Part shown: piece after piece, positions 15,921 through 23,934 of the stretch | Layout: each line of letters opens with the position of its first letter | Numbering within the stretch: the first letter of the stretch is position 1 | DNA from: Acidobacteriota bacterium | Lineage (GTDB): Bacteria; Acidobacteriota; Terriglobia; Bryobacterales; Bryobacteraceae | Reading direction: 5' to 3' | Length of the DNA stretch: 33,464 bases | Assembly (NCBI GenBank): GCA_026394075.1 | Contig: JAPKYX010000027.1 | Coordinates: 1 to 33,464, forward strand | Notes under the pieces: model-generated | Seen by the model: the letters and a program-made list of their open reading frames with translations, nothing else | The model's database searches: none | Told to the model about the DNA's origin: nothing | Translations under genes and position numbers: made by a program

Positions 15921-16784
15921 ATGATCACTCGAAGAGAAGCAATCCTTGGCGCAGCCGCCGCTGCCGCCGCCAGCGCCGCGGCGCGCGTTAATTCCGTGGT
16001 GAGTGGGGTGGCCCTGGGTGCCCAGAGCTATAGCTTCCGGGATCGCGACCTGGATGGCGCGCTGGCGGCCATGAAAGAGATCGGGATTGGGTACTGCGAG
16101 CTGTTTAGCGGCCATGTGGAGCCGCGGTTCAACTTCCGGGAGGAAGGCGCGCGGGAGAAGGCCAAGGCGTGGCGGCTGTCCCAGGAAGCGCTGGACAAGT
16201 CAGCCGAGGTGAAGAAGAAGTTTGACGCGGCGGGCATTGAGTTGCATGCGTTCAACTACTCCTTCCGCGAAGACTTTACCGATGCCGAGATTGAGCGTGG
16301 CTTTGAGATGGGCAAAATCATGGGCGTCAAGAAGCTGACGGCGTCATCGAATGTCTCTACCGCCAAGCGCGTCGATCCGTTCGCCAAGAAGTACAAGATC
16401 TTTGCTGGCATGCACAACCATTCCCGCATTGTGGCCAATGAGTTCGCCACGCCCGAGGATTTCACCGCGGCCATGAACGGCATGTCGAAGTACATCGCCG
16501 TCAACCTGGACATCGGCCACTTCTGGGCCGCCAACTTCAATCCGGTGGAGTACTTGAAGCAGAATCACGAGCGGATCGTGACGCTCCACATCAAGGACCG
16601 GCGCAAGAACCAGGGGCCCAATGTGGTGTTCGGCGAAGGCGATACGCCCATCAAGGCCGTCTTGCAGGAACTGAAGGCGAACAAGTGGAAGATCCCCGCC
16701 ATGATCGAGTACGAGTACAAGGGCGAGGACACGGTGGCCGAAGTGCGGAAATGCTTCAACTACATGAAGCAAGCACTGGCTTAA
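15921..16784 (+). CDS. Tat-exported sugar phosphate isomerase/epimerase-like TIM-barrel protein
   Basis: A 287-residue protein of the xylose-isomerase-like (AP endonuclease 2) TIM-barrel superfamily, which includes sugar isomerases and epimerases using a divalent metal. It begins with a twin-arginine signal ([19 protein letters not shown]). Barrel segments with likely metal ligands are [33 protein letters not shown] and [22 protein letters not shown], and the C-terminal [10 protein letters not shown]. Acidobacteria and Planctomycetes often carry Tat-exported isomerases of this kind together with Tat-exported Gfo/Idh/MocA proteins, such as the one at 1220. The substrate is unknown. There is no Shine-Dalgarno; TAAAAT ends 6 nt before the ATG, suggesting a leaderless transcript. 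It diverges from the oligopeptidase gene across 150 bp. Confidence 0.87.
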   Translation: MITRREAILGAAAAAAASAAARVNSVVSGVALGAQSYSFRDRDLDGALAAMKEIGIGYCELFSGHVEPRFNFREEGAREKAKAWRLSQEALDKSAEVKKKFDAAGIELHAFNYSFREDFTDAEIERGFEMGKIMGVKKLTASSNVSTAKRVDPFAKKYKIFAGMHNHSRIVANEFATPEDFTAAMNGMSKYIAVNLDIGHFWAANFNPVEYLKQNHERIVTLHIKDRRKNQGPNVVFGEGDTPIKAVLQELKANKWKIPAMIEYEYKGEDTVAEVRKCFNYMKQALA

Positions 16785-16901
16785 CTGCCGATATGGTTTT
16801 TAGAGCGTAAAGCCAGTTCTGGCAACCTCGCGCAGCTTATGGAGTAGCGCAGGTGCGTTCTGAAACATATGAAACTTTGTTAATCATCTGAACATCAGTA
16901 C

Positions 16902-17618
16902 ATGTGCATGCGATTTTTCGGATGGCTAGGGGCTTTTCTCGTCCCACTCAGCCTGTCAGCCCAGAGTTTGATTGTTGGCATCCCCAGTACGGAAGCCGTT
17001 CATAAAAAGGAGCTTATGCTGGCCTTTGAAGGCCAAGTGAACCGTTTTCGAGCGGGCAACTACTTCAACAGTTTCACCTTTTCCGCCTACGGACTCGGCC
17101 ATGGAACCGAGTTGGCGGCCAGCCTTTATGGATTCTCGAATCCGGGGTCTGGTAACAGGTCTATTGGACTTGGTGGAAAGAAGGTGTTCGGTTGGAACCG
17201 GACGGGGGACCGCTGGGAGAAGAAGGTGTTTGTCGGTGGCATGGTGCCGTTCTCCTTCGACGGCCAGGGCGTCGGCTATTGGGCCTACGGCGGAGTGTCG
17301 GCCCGTGTTCCGGTCTGGAAAACGCGCCTCACTGCGGGTCCCAGCATTGGTACCAAACAAATTTTCGGTACCGCTGGTGGGCGAAATAACCTGCACGCCA
17401 TGGTGGGCATCGAGCAGCCGCTGAACAAGAAGTGGTCGATTGTCTCGGATTGGTTCACCGGCACTCATGACCTGGCCGCGGGTATTTTCGCTCTCTCCTA
17501 CCAGCCGGACAAGAAGACCCTGATCATCTTTGGCTGGAAGGCGGCCAACAATGGCCAGAGCGGCAAGCCGGCCTTCATGATTGAAGTCACGCGACTCTTC
17601 AATAGCCCCAAACATTGA
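16902..17618 (+). CDS. Exported hypothetical protein, probably an outer-membrane beta barrel
   Basis: A 238-residue protein I do not recognise. The N-terminus (MCMRFFGWLGAFLVPLSLSA) is a clear signal peptide; the start may be the first ATG at 16902 or the second at 16908. The remainder consists of alternating short beta-like strands with Gly and aromatic residues: FNSFTFSAYGLGHGTELAASLYGF, KKVFVGGMVPFSFDG, GYWAYGGVSARVP, RLTAGPSIGTKQIF, WSIVSDWFTG and LIIFGWKAANN, ending FMIEVTRLF. This pattern suggests a 10-12 strand outer-membrane barrel. No catalytic motif is seen. It sits between a sugar isomerase-like gene and an RDD protein gene and may be expressed alone. Structure prediction would be the useful test. 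Confidence 0.7.
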   Translation: MCMRFFGWLGAFLVPLSLSAQSLIVGIPSTEAVHKKELMLAFEGQVNRFRAGNYFNSFTFSAYGLGHGTELAASLYGFSNPGSGNRSIGLGGKKVFGWNRTGDRWEKKVFVGGMVPFSFDGQGVGYWAYGGVSARVPVWKTRLTAGPSIGTKQIFGTAGGRNNLHAMVGIEQPLNKKWSIVSDWFTGTHDLAAGIFALSYQPDKKTLIIFGWKAANNGQSGKPAFMIEVTRLFNSPKH

Positions 17619-17673
17619 GTAGTCTGAAATGGACTCACTTGGCTCTCAGGCCGTGAGGGCGGAGGAGTGGTCC

Positions 17674-18123
17674 ATGAGGTATGCCGGGTTTGGGCGCCGT
17701 TTGGCGGCGCACGTAATCGATCACGTGATTGTGGCCGTCGCGGCGGTTCTGGTGTTGGCGCCGGTGACGGGGGCCACCTTGCTGTTTGGCGTGATCGAGA
17801 CCGTTCGCGAATCACCCACCGCCCTGATCGGGCTGGTCTTTTCCGCGATCGGGATCGTTGCCGCCGCGGCTGCGGGTGTGTGGGTTTATGCGGCCGGCTT
17901 TGAGAGCTCCAGTTGGCAAGCCACGCCCGGCAAACGCCTGATGGGCTTGATCGTCACTGACGAGCAGGGCCGGCGGATCACGTTTTCGCGGGCCAGTGTC
18001 CGTTACTTCGCAAAGTGGATTTCGGCACTGGCTCTATATTTGGGCTACATCATCGCGCTGTTCACGGCCCGTAAACAGGCTTTGCATGATCTACTGGCGT
18101 CGACTCTGGTGCTGGAGCGGTAG
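17674..18123 (+). CDS. RDD family integral membrane protein
   Basis: A 149-residue protein of the RDD family, small membrane proteins proposed to act in transport. The ATG at 17674 is chosen over 17629 because GGAGGAG lies just upstream and the domain begins directly with YAGFGRRLAAHVIDHVI, the first helix with the Arg and Asp that give the family its name. Three hydrophobic segments are visible, at about residues 14-38, 45-75 and 114-132. Between the second and third lies the conserved cytoplasmic loop SSWQATPGKRLMGLIVTDEQGRRITF, and RASVRYFAKW precedes the last helix. The end TARKQALHDLLASTLVL is also typical. The function in this organism is unknown. It converges with the HemQ operon across a 181-bp gap. 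Confidence 0.88.
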   Translation: MRYAGFGRRLAAHVIDHVIVAVAAVLVLAPVTGATLLFGVIETVRESPTALIGLVFSAIGIVAAAAAGVWVYAAGFESSSWQATPGKRLMGLIVTDEQGRRITFSRASVRYFAKWISALALYLGYIIALFTARKQALHDLLASTLVLER

Positions 18124-18304
18124 TCTCCTGACCCCGAAGTTCGTTGAGGACTAGATTGGGGCCAGGGCGGCTGGTGGGCAAGAGAGCAGACCGCTCCTGC
18201 TGGTCGCGGCTCGGCACGGCTGCGGCCTACGTTTGGGGCAGTTGCGCGCTTTTTGGGCGCGCGGGGACCAGATTGCTGTGGGTCCGAACTTTGGGATCAG
18301 GACC
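18124..18304. other. Intergenic hairpins between convergent genes
   Basis: This 181-bp gap contains GCGCGC (18244-18249) pairing with 18257-18262 around a T-rich loop, and GGACC (18265-18269) pairing with 18281-18285. Near its start CCTG-CCCC can pair with GGGG-CAGG across one mismatch. They may act as terminators for the two converging units, but none has a T tail. Confidence 0.35.
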
Positions 18305-19081
18305 CTACTCGAATAGTGAGGGCAGATCTTCCGCCTTCTGCTGGACGCCGACGTAGAAGTTGCCGAACTCGGCGTAGACGGCGCTGACTTCGTCGTAGCG
18401 CATCTCGTAGATCAACCGCTTGAAGTCCAGCGGGTCGTTGGCGAAGAGGTCCACGCCCCACTCCCAATCGTCCCAACCAATGGAGCCGGAGATGACCTGC
18501 TTCACCTTGCCGGCATAGCGGCGGCCATTCAGGCCATGTTCGTGCATCAGGCGAGCGCGGGTATCCATGGGGACGGTGTACCAGTTGTCCTGCTCACCGC
18601 GCTTGCGATCCATGGGGTAGAAGCAGGCGTACTTGGTATCGGGGATTTCGGGGTAGAGGCGCACCGCCATGGCCTTGCGCTGCCGTTCCAGCGTTTCACC
18701 GGCGGCGGCGTCCCATTCGGGCGAATAGGGCGCGATGCCTTTCTCCCTCATTTCGGCATAGAACTTCGCGGTCGATTCATAGAGGCCCAGTTCCACTACC
18801 GAGACGTAGCTGTCCACCACTTCAAATGATGAATAGAGCCCGGCTCGGCCCAGTGCATGCTCCACCTGGTTCAGCGCTTCCAGGCTTTCGCGGAAGTGGA
18901 TCAGCATGATGTCGCCCTTGTGGCCCACCATGGTGAAGACGCCGGTGTGCGGGCGCATGGAGGCCAGCAGCTCAATCGCGTCGGGCGAGATGGGGACGCC
19001 CCAATCAATGCGCAGCATCTGGTGGAGCACCGCCGAACCTTCCAGTGTCAGCGGGGCGGGTGGAAACTGTTGTTCACTCAC
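18305..19081 (-). CDS. hemQ: Coproheme decarboxylase / HemQ (chlorite dismutase fold)
   Basis: Oxidatively decarboxylates iron-coproporphyrin III to protohaem b, the last step of the coproporphyrin-dependent haem pathway. The 258-residue protein has the HemQ pattern: HTGVFTMVGHKGDIMLIHFRE, YSSFEVVDSYVSVVELGLYE, CFYPMDRKRGEQDNWY and SIGWDDWEWGVDLF, with YEMRYDEVSAVYAEFG near the end. The residue equivalent to the redox-active tyrosine of Gram-positive HemQ is Y155 in FYPMDRKR, and the haem ligand is H182 in MHEHGLNGR; their 27-residue spacing matches S. aureus HemQ. The start is a GTG 9 nt after the stop of the acyltransferase gene, so it is the third gene of an operon. Other haem genes are not in the window. 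Confidence 0.92.
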   Translation of the reverse strand: MSEQQFPPAPLTLEGSAVLHQMLRIDWGVPISPDAIELLASMRPHTGVFTMVGHKGDIMLIHFRESLEALNQVEHALGRAGLYSSFEVVDSYVSVVELGLYESTAKFYAEMREKGIAPYSPEWDAAAGETLERQRKAMAVRLYPEIPDTKYACFYPMDRKRGEQDNWYTVPMDTRARLMHEHGLNGRRYAGKVKQVISGSIGWDDWEWGVDLFANDPLDFKRLIYEMRYDEVSAVYAEFGNFYVGVQQKAEDLPSLFE

Positions 19082-19090
19082 ACTACTAGG

Positions 19091-19798
19091 TTAGTCGGAT
19101 GTGGCCAGCAATGCGGCGACGGCGGCATGAGCCTCTTCGGTCAGGTCCGCGCGAGTGCGTCCTTCGCTGGGAATGGGGCGCCCGATCCGCAGTTGCACAT
19201 CCGCTGGCTTCAGCACCACGCCTTTGGCGGGCAGCACGTTGTCGGTGCCCACGACGGCCACCGGCAGCAGCGCCAGCCCGGACTTCACCGCCAGCATGGC
19301 CGCGCCATCTTTGAACTCCTGCAACTGCCCGTTCATGGAGCGGGTGCCCTCCGGGTAGATCAACACGCTCTTGTCGCCGCCCCGCAGCAGCTTCGCCGCT
19401 TCAGCCACGGAGGTGACGGCGGCCCGGGGGTTCGACCGGTCAATCGGGATATGCCCGGTCCGCCCCATGTAGCCGCCCATCACCGGCACGCTGAACAGTT
19501 CCTTCTTGGCCAGGAACCGCACCGACAGCGGCAGGTAGAGCACCAGCAAGGGCGAATCGATCAAGCTGAGGTGGTTGGACACCACAATGTAGGGCTGCGA
19601 AGTGTCGAGACCTTCCAGGCCGCGCACGGAGTGCCGTGCCCCAACGGCCCGCAGCACGGCGCGCGCCCAGAAGCGGAACATCGGGTCCACCTTTCGCCGG
19701 TCGAACAGAGTCAACAGGTAGGAAACCCAGATCAGGACCGCGGTCGTCGAGAACGCCAGCGGGATGGTGAAGAGAATGGATCGCAGGTAGCTGAACAT
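19091..19798 (-). CDS. plsC: 1-acyl-sn-glycerol-3-phosphate acyltransferase
   Basis: Transfers an acyl chain to lysophosphatidic acid to make phosphatidic acid at the cytoplasmic membrane. The 235-residue protein has an N-terminal membrane helix (residues about 8-32) and the two PlsC motifs: HLSLID at 76-81 (the HX4D catalytic pair) and PEGTRS at 149-154. The segment FLAKKELFSVPVMGGYMGRTGHIPIDR between them is also characteristic. Length is normal for PlsC. It lies 6 bp behind the aminotransferase gene and 9 bp ahead of hemQ, all on the minus strand, so the three are almost certainly co-transcribed. A related lyso-lipid substrate such as an aminoacyl lipid cannot be excluded. Confidence 0.9.
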   Translation of the reverse strand: MFSYLRSILFTIPLAFSTTAVLIWVSYLLTLFDRRKVDPMFRFWARAVLRAVGARHSVRGLEGLDTSQPYIVVSNHLSLIDSPLLVLYLPLSVRFLAKKELFSVPVMGGYMGRTGHIPIDRSNPRAAVTSVAEAAKLLRGGDKSVLIYPEGTRSMNGQLQEFKDGAAMLAVKSGLALLPVAVVGTDNVLPAKGVVLKPADVQLRIGRPIPSEGRTRADLTEEAHAAVAALLATSD

Positions 19799-19804
19799 GC
19801 GCGG

Positions 19805-20881
19805 TTAGCCGATGGTGTCCACGATACGCCGGACGCCCTCTTCGAGGATATCCGGTCGCGTCAGCAGGCTGATAACGATGTAGGCTTCACGCGGGAAATC
19901 ATAGAAGTAGCCGGGCTGCACCAACACCTGATGCTCTTCGAGCAGGCTGCAGACAACGTCTTCCTCACCGCGGAGTTGCGGGATCTCCACGGGGATGGTC
20001 CAGCCGCCGTCAATGCGCAGCGGCGTCAGGGCGGTGCCGCGCAGGCGCGCCCGTAGCCACGCCTCGTTGACGCGGCAGCGTTCGCGGATCTGTTCCTGCA
20101 ACGCGTCGGCTTGGGGAAGCCACTGGAGGGACGCATACTGCACGGGCGCGCTGACTGACAGATACGTGTCGGCAATCAGCTCCAGCGCATCGCGGTGCTG
20201 TTCCGGGTAGACGATCCAGCCCAGCTTCATCTGTGGCAGCCCGGCGATCTTCGAAAGGCCATTCAGGTAGAAGGCGTCCTCCACCATGGCTGCCCGTGGC
20301 GCGTAGTCCGCAAATACCTCATCGACGATCAGCGGTAGTCCCGGGGCGCGCAGCCGGTCGAGATCGGCCAGGGAGCCGGTGGGGTTGTTGGGGCTGACCG
20401 CGATGATGGCTCGGCTGCGTTGGGTGACCGGCAGTTGGTCGATGGTCCAGTGGCCGTCGTAGAACATCGAATAGTGCGCCACCTGCACAGCGTCCAGGTT
20501 GGCCAGAAACTCGAACAGCGGGTAGGAAGGGCGGGGGACCAGCACTTCGTCGCCAGGGTCGCAGAAGAGCTTGAACAGGTACGAATAGGCTTCCGAGGTC
20601 GAGGCGGTGAGCAGGATACGCTCCGGGTCCACTTGCGCGCCGCGACGGGCATAGTAGGCGCTGACAGCTTCGCGCGCCAGGCGCAGTCCGGCAGCGGCGG
20701 GCTCATAGGTGAGCATGCGCGGGTCACGCAGTGCGTCAAGCAAATCGGCCGGGTAGTGCAGGCCGGCGTGCGTGGGGTTCGAAACTGTCAGGTCCAGATA
20801 GCCCGCGTGCTGCTCGCGCAGGAGGGCCAAACGGTTGGCGGGCGTGTGCCAGGGGAGCCTTGAAGAGTACAATCGCTTCAT
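19805..20881 (-). CDS. PLP-dependent aminotransferase, class I/II (fold type I)
   Basis: A 358-residue pyridoxal-phosphate enzyme that moves amino groups between amino acids and keto acids; the exact substrate is not evident. Residues seen: TASTSEAY for phosphate/cofactor contact at about 92-99, the SPNNPTG loop at 163-169 with N165 or N166 near the cofactor, D187 in IVDEVFADY, and the Schiff-base lysine K211 in NGLSKIAGLPQMKLGW. The C-terminal Arg that binds the substrate carboxylate is probably in YIVISLLTRPD. It is shorter at the N-terminus than typical 390-residue AspC-like enzymes. Its ATG overlaps the ATG of the divergent amidohydrolase in a shared CATG. It is the first gene of the operon with plsC and hemQ. 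Confidence 0.88.
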   Translation of the reverse strand: MKRLYSSRLPWHTPANRLALLREQHAGYLDLTVSNPTHAGLHYPADLLDALRDPRMLTYEPAAAGLRLAREAVSAYYARRGAQVDPERILLTASTSEAYSYLFKLFCDPGDEVLVPRPSYPLFEFLANLDAVQVAHYSMFYDGHWTIDQLPVTQRSRAIIAVSPNNPTGSLADLDRLRAPGLPLIVDEVFADYAPRAAMVEDAFYLNGLSKIAGLPQMKLGWIVYPEQHRDALELIADTYLSVSAPVQYASLQWLPQADALQEQIRERCRVNEAWLRARLRGTALTPLRIDGGWTIPVEIPQLRGEEDVVCSLLEEHQVLVQPGYFYDFPREAYIVISLLTRPDILEEGVRRIVDTIG

Positions 20882-22457
20882 GTCTCAGCGACTCATCGCT
20901 TGTCTATTGACCCTAGGCTTGGCCGCGCAAGCGCAGCAGGCTCCACCGTTGGCCGATCTGAAAAAAGAAGCTCTGGCGGAGATCGACAAACGCCAGAAGC
21001 TGGTCCAGGAAATGGTGGACATGATCTTCAGTTTCGCCGAGCTGGGGTTCCAAGAGTTTGAGACATCGCGCTATCTGGTAAAAATTCTGCGCGACAACGG
21101 CTTCACCGTGCAAGAGGGCGTCGCGGGGATGCCCACCGCCTGGGTGGCCACCTGGTCCAATGGCGGCAAGCCGACGATCGGCTTTATCACCGATATCGAT
21201 TGCATTCCGCGCGCTTCGCAGAAGCCGGGCGTGGCCTATCATGACCCGATCATCGAGAACGCTCCGGGCCACGGCGAAGGCCACAACTCCGGCATGGCGG
21301 TGAATGTCGCGGCGGCCATCACGCTGAAGCAGTTGATGCAGAAGCACAACCTGAAGGGCACGCTGAAGATTTATCCGGGCGTGGCGGAGGAACTGGTGGC
21401 CACCAAAGCGTTCTTCATCCGGGCGGGCCTGATGAAGGATGTGGACATCATGCTGGGCGTCCATGTGGGCAGCGAGTTTGGGACCAGTTGGGGCGAAGGT
21501 GCGATGAACACTGGGTTGGTGTCGGTCCAGTACACCTTCAAGGGCGAAGCAGCGCACGCCGCCGGTGCCCCCTGGCGGGGCCGTAGCGCGCTGGACGCGG
21601 TGGAGCTGATGAACACCGGCTGGAACTTTAAGCGTGAGCACCTGCGCACGCAGCAGCGTTCGCACTACGTGATCTCAAACGGCGGCGATCAGCCGAACGT
21701 CGTCCCCAGTGAAGCGACCGTCTGGTATTACTTCCGCGAGCTCGACTACCTGCACATTCGCGAACTGATGGAACTGGGCGACACGATGGCCAAGGGGGCG
21801 ACCTTGATGACCGGCACGACGATGTCGAAGCGCATTGTCGGCTCCGCCTGGAACACCCACTTCAACAAGCCGCTGGCCGAGGTGCAGTACAAGAACATCG
21901 AGATGGTGGGCATGCCGCAATGGTCAGAAGCGGACCAGGCGCTGGCCAAGGCGCTGCAGAAGGAGATCAACGCTCCGAAGAAGGAAGGGCTGAGTTCGAA
22001 GATCGAGAACTTGACCGATCCGCCCAAGGAAGACCAGCGCAAGGGCGGCGGCAGTGATGACGTGGGCGACATCTCCTGGGTGATGCCGATGGTCTACATG
22101 CGCTATCCGGCCAACATTCCGGGTTTGCCGGGTCATCACTGGGCGAATGCCATTGCGATGGCGACGCCGATTGCGCATAAGGGCTCAACGGCTGGGGCGA
22201 AGGTGCAGGCGCTGACGGCGCTCGATTATCTGACGCAGCCCAAGCTGGTCGATGATGCCTGGAAGTACTTCCGCGAAGTGCAGACCAAGGAGCAGAAATA
22301 CATGCCCCTGATCGCGGCGGAAGACCAGCCCGCGGTTGAGTTGAACAAAGAGAAGATGGACAAGTTCCGCGACCAGATGAAGAAGTTCTACTATGATCCG
22401 TCCAAGTACGGCACTTATCTGGAACAGCTGGGCATCAAGTATCCGACGGTTCGCTAA
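20880..22457 (+). CDS. Exported M20-family amidohydrolase, AbgB-like
   Basis: A 525-residue metallopeptidase of the M20 family, similar in layout to AbgB, which cleaves p-aminobenzoyl-glutamate. The signal peptide MSQRLIACLLTLGLAAQA starts at 20880; the open frame from 20835 lies inside the opposite gene. Family marks are FSFAELGFQEFETS, TDIDCIP, GHGEGHNSG at 130-138, YPGVAEELVATK with the catalytic Glu pair, HAAGAPWRGRSALDAVELM for dimerisation, and a late GDISWVMPMV and PGHHWA. The usual HxCGH(D/N) motif has Glu133 where Cys is expected. A substrate such as an N-acyl amino acid or aminobenzoyl-glutamate is possible. TACAAT ends 6 nt before the ATG, consistent with leaderless translation. 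The following gene starts 1 nt after its stop. Confidence 0.88.
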   Translation: MSQRLIACLLTLGLAAQAQQAPPLADLKKEALAEIDKRQKLVQEMVDMIFSFAELGFQEFETSRYLVKILRDNGFTVQEGVAGMPTAWVATWSNGGKPTIGFITDIDCIPRASQKPGVAYHDPIIENAPGHGEGHNSGMAVNVAAAITLKQLMQKHNLKGTLKIYPGVAEELVATKAFFIRAGLMKDVDIMLGVHVGSEFGTSWGEGAMNTGLVSVQYTFKGEAAHAAGAPWRGRSALDAVELMNTGWNFKREHLRTQQRSHYVISNGGDQPNVVPSEATVWYYFRELDYLHIRELMELGDTMAKGATLMTGTTMSKRIVGSAWNTHFNKPLAEVQYKNIEMVGMPQWSEADQALAKALQKEINAPKKEGLSSKIENLTDPPKEDQRKGGGSDDVGDISWVMPMVYMRYPANIPGLPGHHWANAIAMATPIAHKGSTAGAKVQALTALDYLTQPKLVDDAWKYFREVQTKEQKYMPLIAAEDQPAVELNKEKMDKFRDQMKKFYYDPSKYGTYLEQLGIKYPTVR

Positions 22458-22458
22458 G

Positions 22459-23847
22459 ATGAAACAATATATGACGCCCAGTTTGCGCCCGCTCGCCCTG
22501 ATTTTGTTGAGTGCCACGGCCTTTGCGCAGTCCAGGACCGCGCTGGACCGCTACGTCGCCGCGCCGGACCCCAACTACAGTTGGTCGTTGGTCAGCACGG
22601 TCGATGGTGGTAAGTACCGCGCCTATGTGCTGGAGATGACTTCGCAGCAATGGCTGACGGATAAGGAGATCGATAAGCCGGTGTGGAAGCACTGGCTGAC
22701 TATCATCCGTCCATCGCAAGTGGTGGGAACCACCGGGTTCCTGTTTATCACGGGCGGCAGCAATGCATCCAAGCCGCCATCGAACACCGATGTGCCGCTG
22801 GCCGAGATGGCGGTGACCAGCAACTCCGTGGTGGCGGAGCTCCGCATGGTGCCGAATCAGCCGGTGAAGTTTGCGGATGCTGAGAAGGCAACTTCTGAAG
22901 ATGCCACCATCGCCTACACCTGGGACAAGTTTCTCAAGACGGGCGATGAGAAGTGGCCGCTCCGTTTGCCGATGACCAAGGCGGCGGTGCGGGCGATGGA
23001 TGCCGTCACGGCCTTCATCGCGACCGATGCCGGAGGCCGGGCGACGGTGGACAAGTTTGTGGTGGCCGGTGGCTCCAAGCGTGGCTGGACCACCTGGACG
23101 GCGGCTGTGGTTGACAAGCGCGTGGTGGCCATAGTCCCGCTGGTGATCGACATGCTGAACCTGGAGAAGTCGTTCGTTCATCACTGGCGTGCCTACGGGT
23201 TCTGGGCGCCCGCCGTGGGTGACTACGTCAACAAGGATCTGATGTCCTGGATGGGCACGCCGCAATACCGGGCGCTGATGAAGATCGAGGAGCCGTATGA
23301 GTATCGCGACAGGCTGACCATGCCCAAGTACATCGTCAACGCGGCGGGTGACCAGTTCTTCCTGCCGGATTCGTCGCAGTTCTACTGGGATGATCTGACT
23401 GGCGAGAAGCACCTGCGCTATGTGCCGAATGCCGACCATTCGCTGCGCGGCAGCGATGCGGCGGCATCCATGGGTGCGTTCTATGACATGGTGCTGGCGG
23501 GACGGCCGAGGCCCAAGTATTCCTGGAAGATCGAGGGTGATCAGATCACGGTGGAATGCACCGATCTGCCCACGGAAGTGAAGCTGTGGCAGGCCACCAA
23601 TGAGAAGGCTCGCGACTTCCGTCTGATGACGATTGGCCCGGCCTACAAGGCTACAACGCTGCAACCCGTGGGTGGTGGCAAGTATGTGGCCAAGCTGGCG
23701 GCACCGGAGAAGGGCTTCACGGCTTCATTTGTGGAACTCACTTATCCCAGCGGGATGAAGTATCCGATGAAGGTGACCACCGGGGTCAAAGTGATGCCGG
23801 ACACCTATCCGTTCCCCGCGCCCAATATGCGCGGAGCTGGGAATTAG
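22459..23847 (+). CDS. Exported PhoPQ-activated pathogenicity-related (PqaA-like) alpha/beta hydrolase
   Basis: A 462-residue protein of the PhoPQ_related family, named after Salmonella PqaA, with an alpha/beta-hydrolase fold; the biochemical role is not established. A signal peptide (MTPSLRPLALILLSATAFA) starts at the second Met (22471); the first ATG at 22459 lies 1 nt after the amidohydrolase stop, so translation is coupled. Typical features are YVAAPDPNYSWSLVST, TSQQWLT, WKHWLTIIRP and FITGGSN in the first half, VVAGGSKRGWTTW with the nucleophile-like S206, the loop VPLVIDMLNLEKSFVHHW, and NAAGDQFFLPDSS and NADHSLRG, which hold the probable Asp and His. All three triad candidates are present. 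With the M20 neighbour it may act on an external amide or ester substrate (inference). Confidence 0.9.
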   Translation: MKQYMTPSLRPLALILLSATAFAQSRTALDRYVAAPDPNYSWSLVSTVDGGKYRAYVLEMTSQQWLTDKEIDKPVWKHWLTIIRPSQVVGTTGFLFITGGSNASKPPSNTDVPLAEMAVTSNSVVAELRMVPNQPVKFADAEKATSEDATIAYTWDKFLKTGDEKWPLRLPMTKAAVRAMDAVTAFIATDAGGRATVDKFVVAGGSKRGWTTWTAAVVDKRVVAIVPLVIDMLNLEKSFVHHWRAYGFWAPAVGDYVNKDLMSWMGTPQYRALMKIEEPYEYRDRLTMPKYIVNAAGDQFFLPDSSQFYWDDLTGEKHLRYVPNADHSLRGSDAAASMGAFYDMVLAGRPRPKYSWKIEGDQITVECTDLPTEVKLWQATNEKARDFRLMTIGPAYKATTLQPVGGGKYVAKLAAPEKGFTASFVELTYPSGMKYPMKVTTGVKVMPDTYPFPAPNMRGAGN

Positions 23848-23934
23848 TACCGGCAGAGGGCGTCATTTGGCGTAGGAAAGCGGCCGGGCAGGCGGACCAA
23901 TCCCCTATCCCAGCTTGATGCGGAGAATCCATCC

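Noticed and set aside
18180-18240. Sequence resembling a GC-rich dispersed repeat (CCGCTCC...GTCGCGGCTCGG)
   Set aside because: It reminded me of repeats in acidobacterial genomes, but there is no second copy in the window to support this.
18857-20056. 399-codon plus-strand reading frame
   Set aside because: Lies opposite hemQ, plsC and the aminotransferase gene, all with intact catalytic motifs; Gln/His/Arg-rich shadow.
22435-23664. 409-codon minus-strand reading frame
   Set aside because: Antisense to the PhoPQ-related gene; His/Arg-rich composition typical of GC-rich shadow frames.
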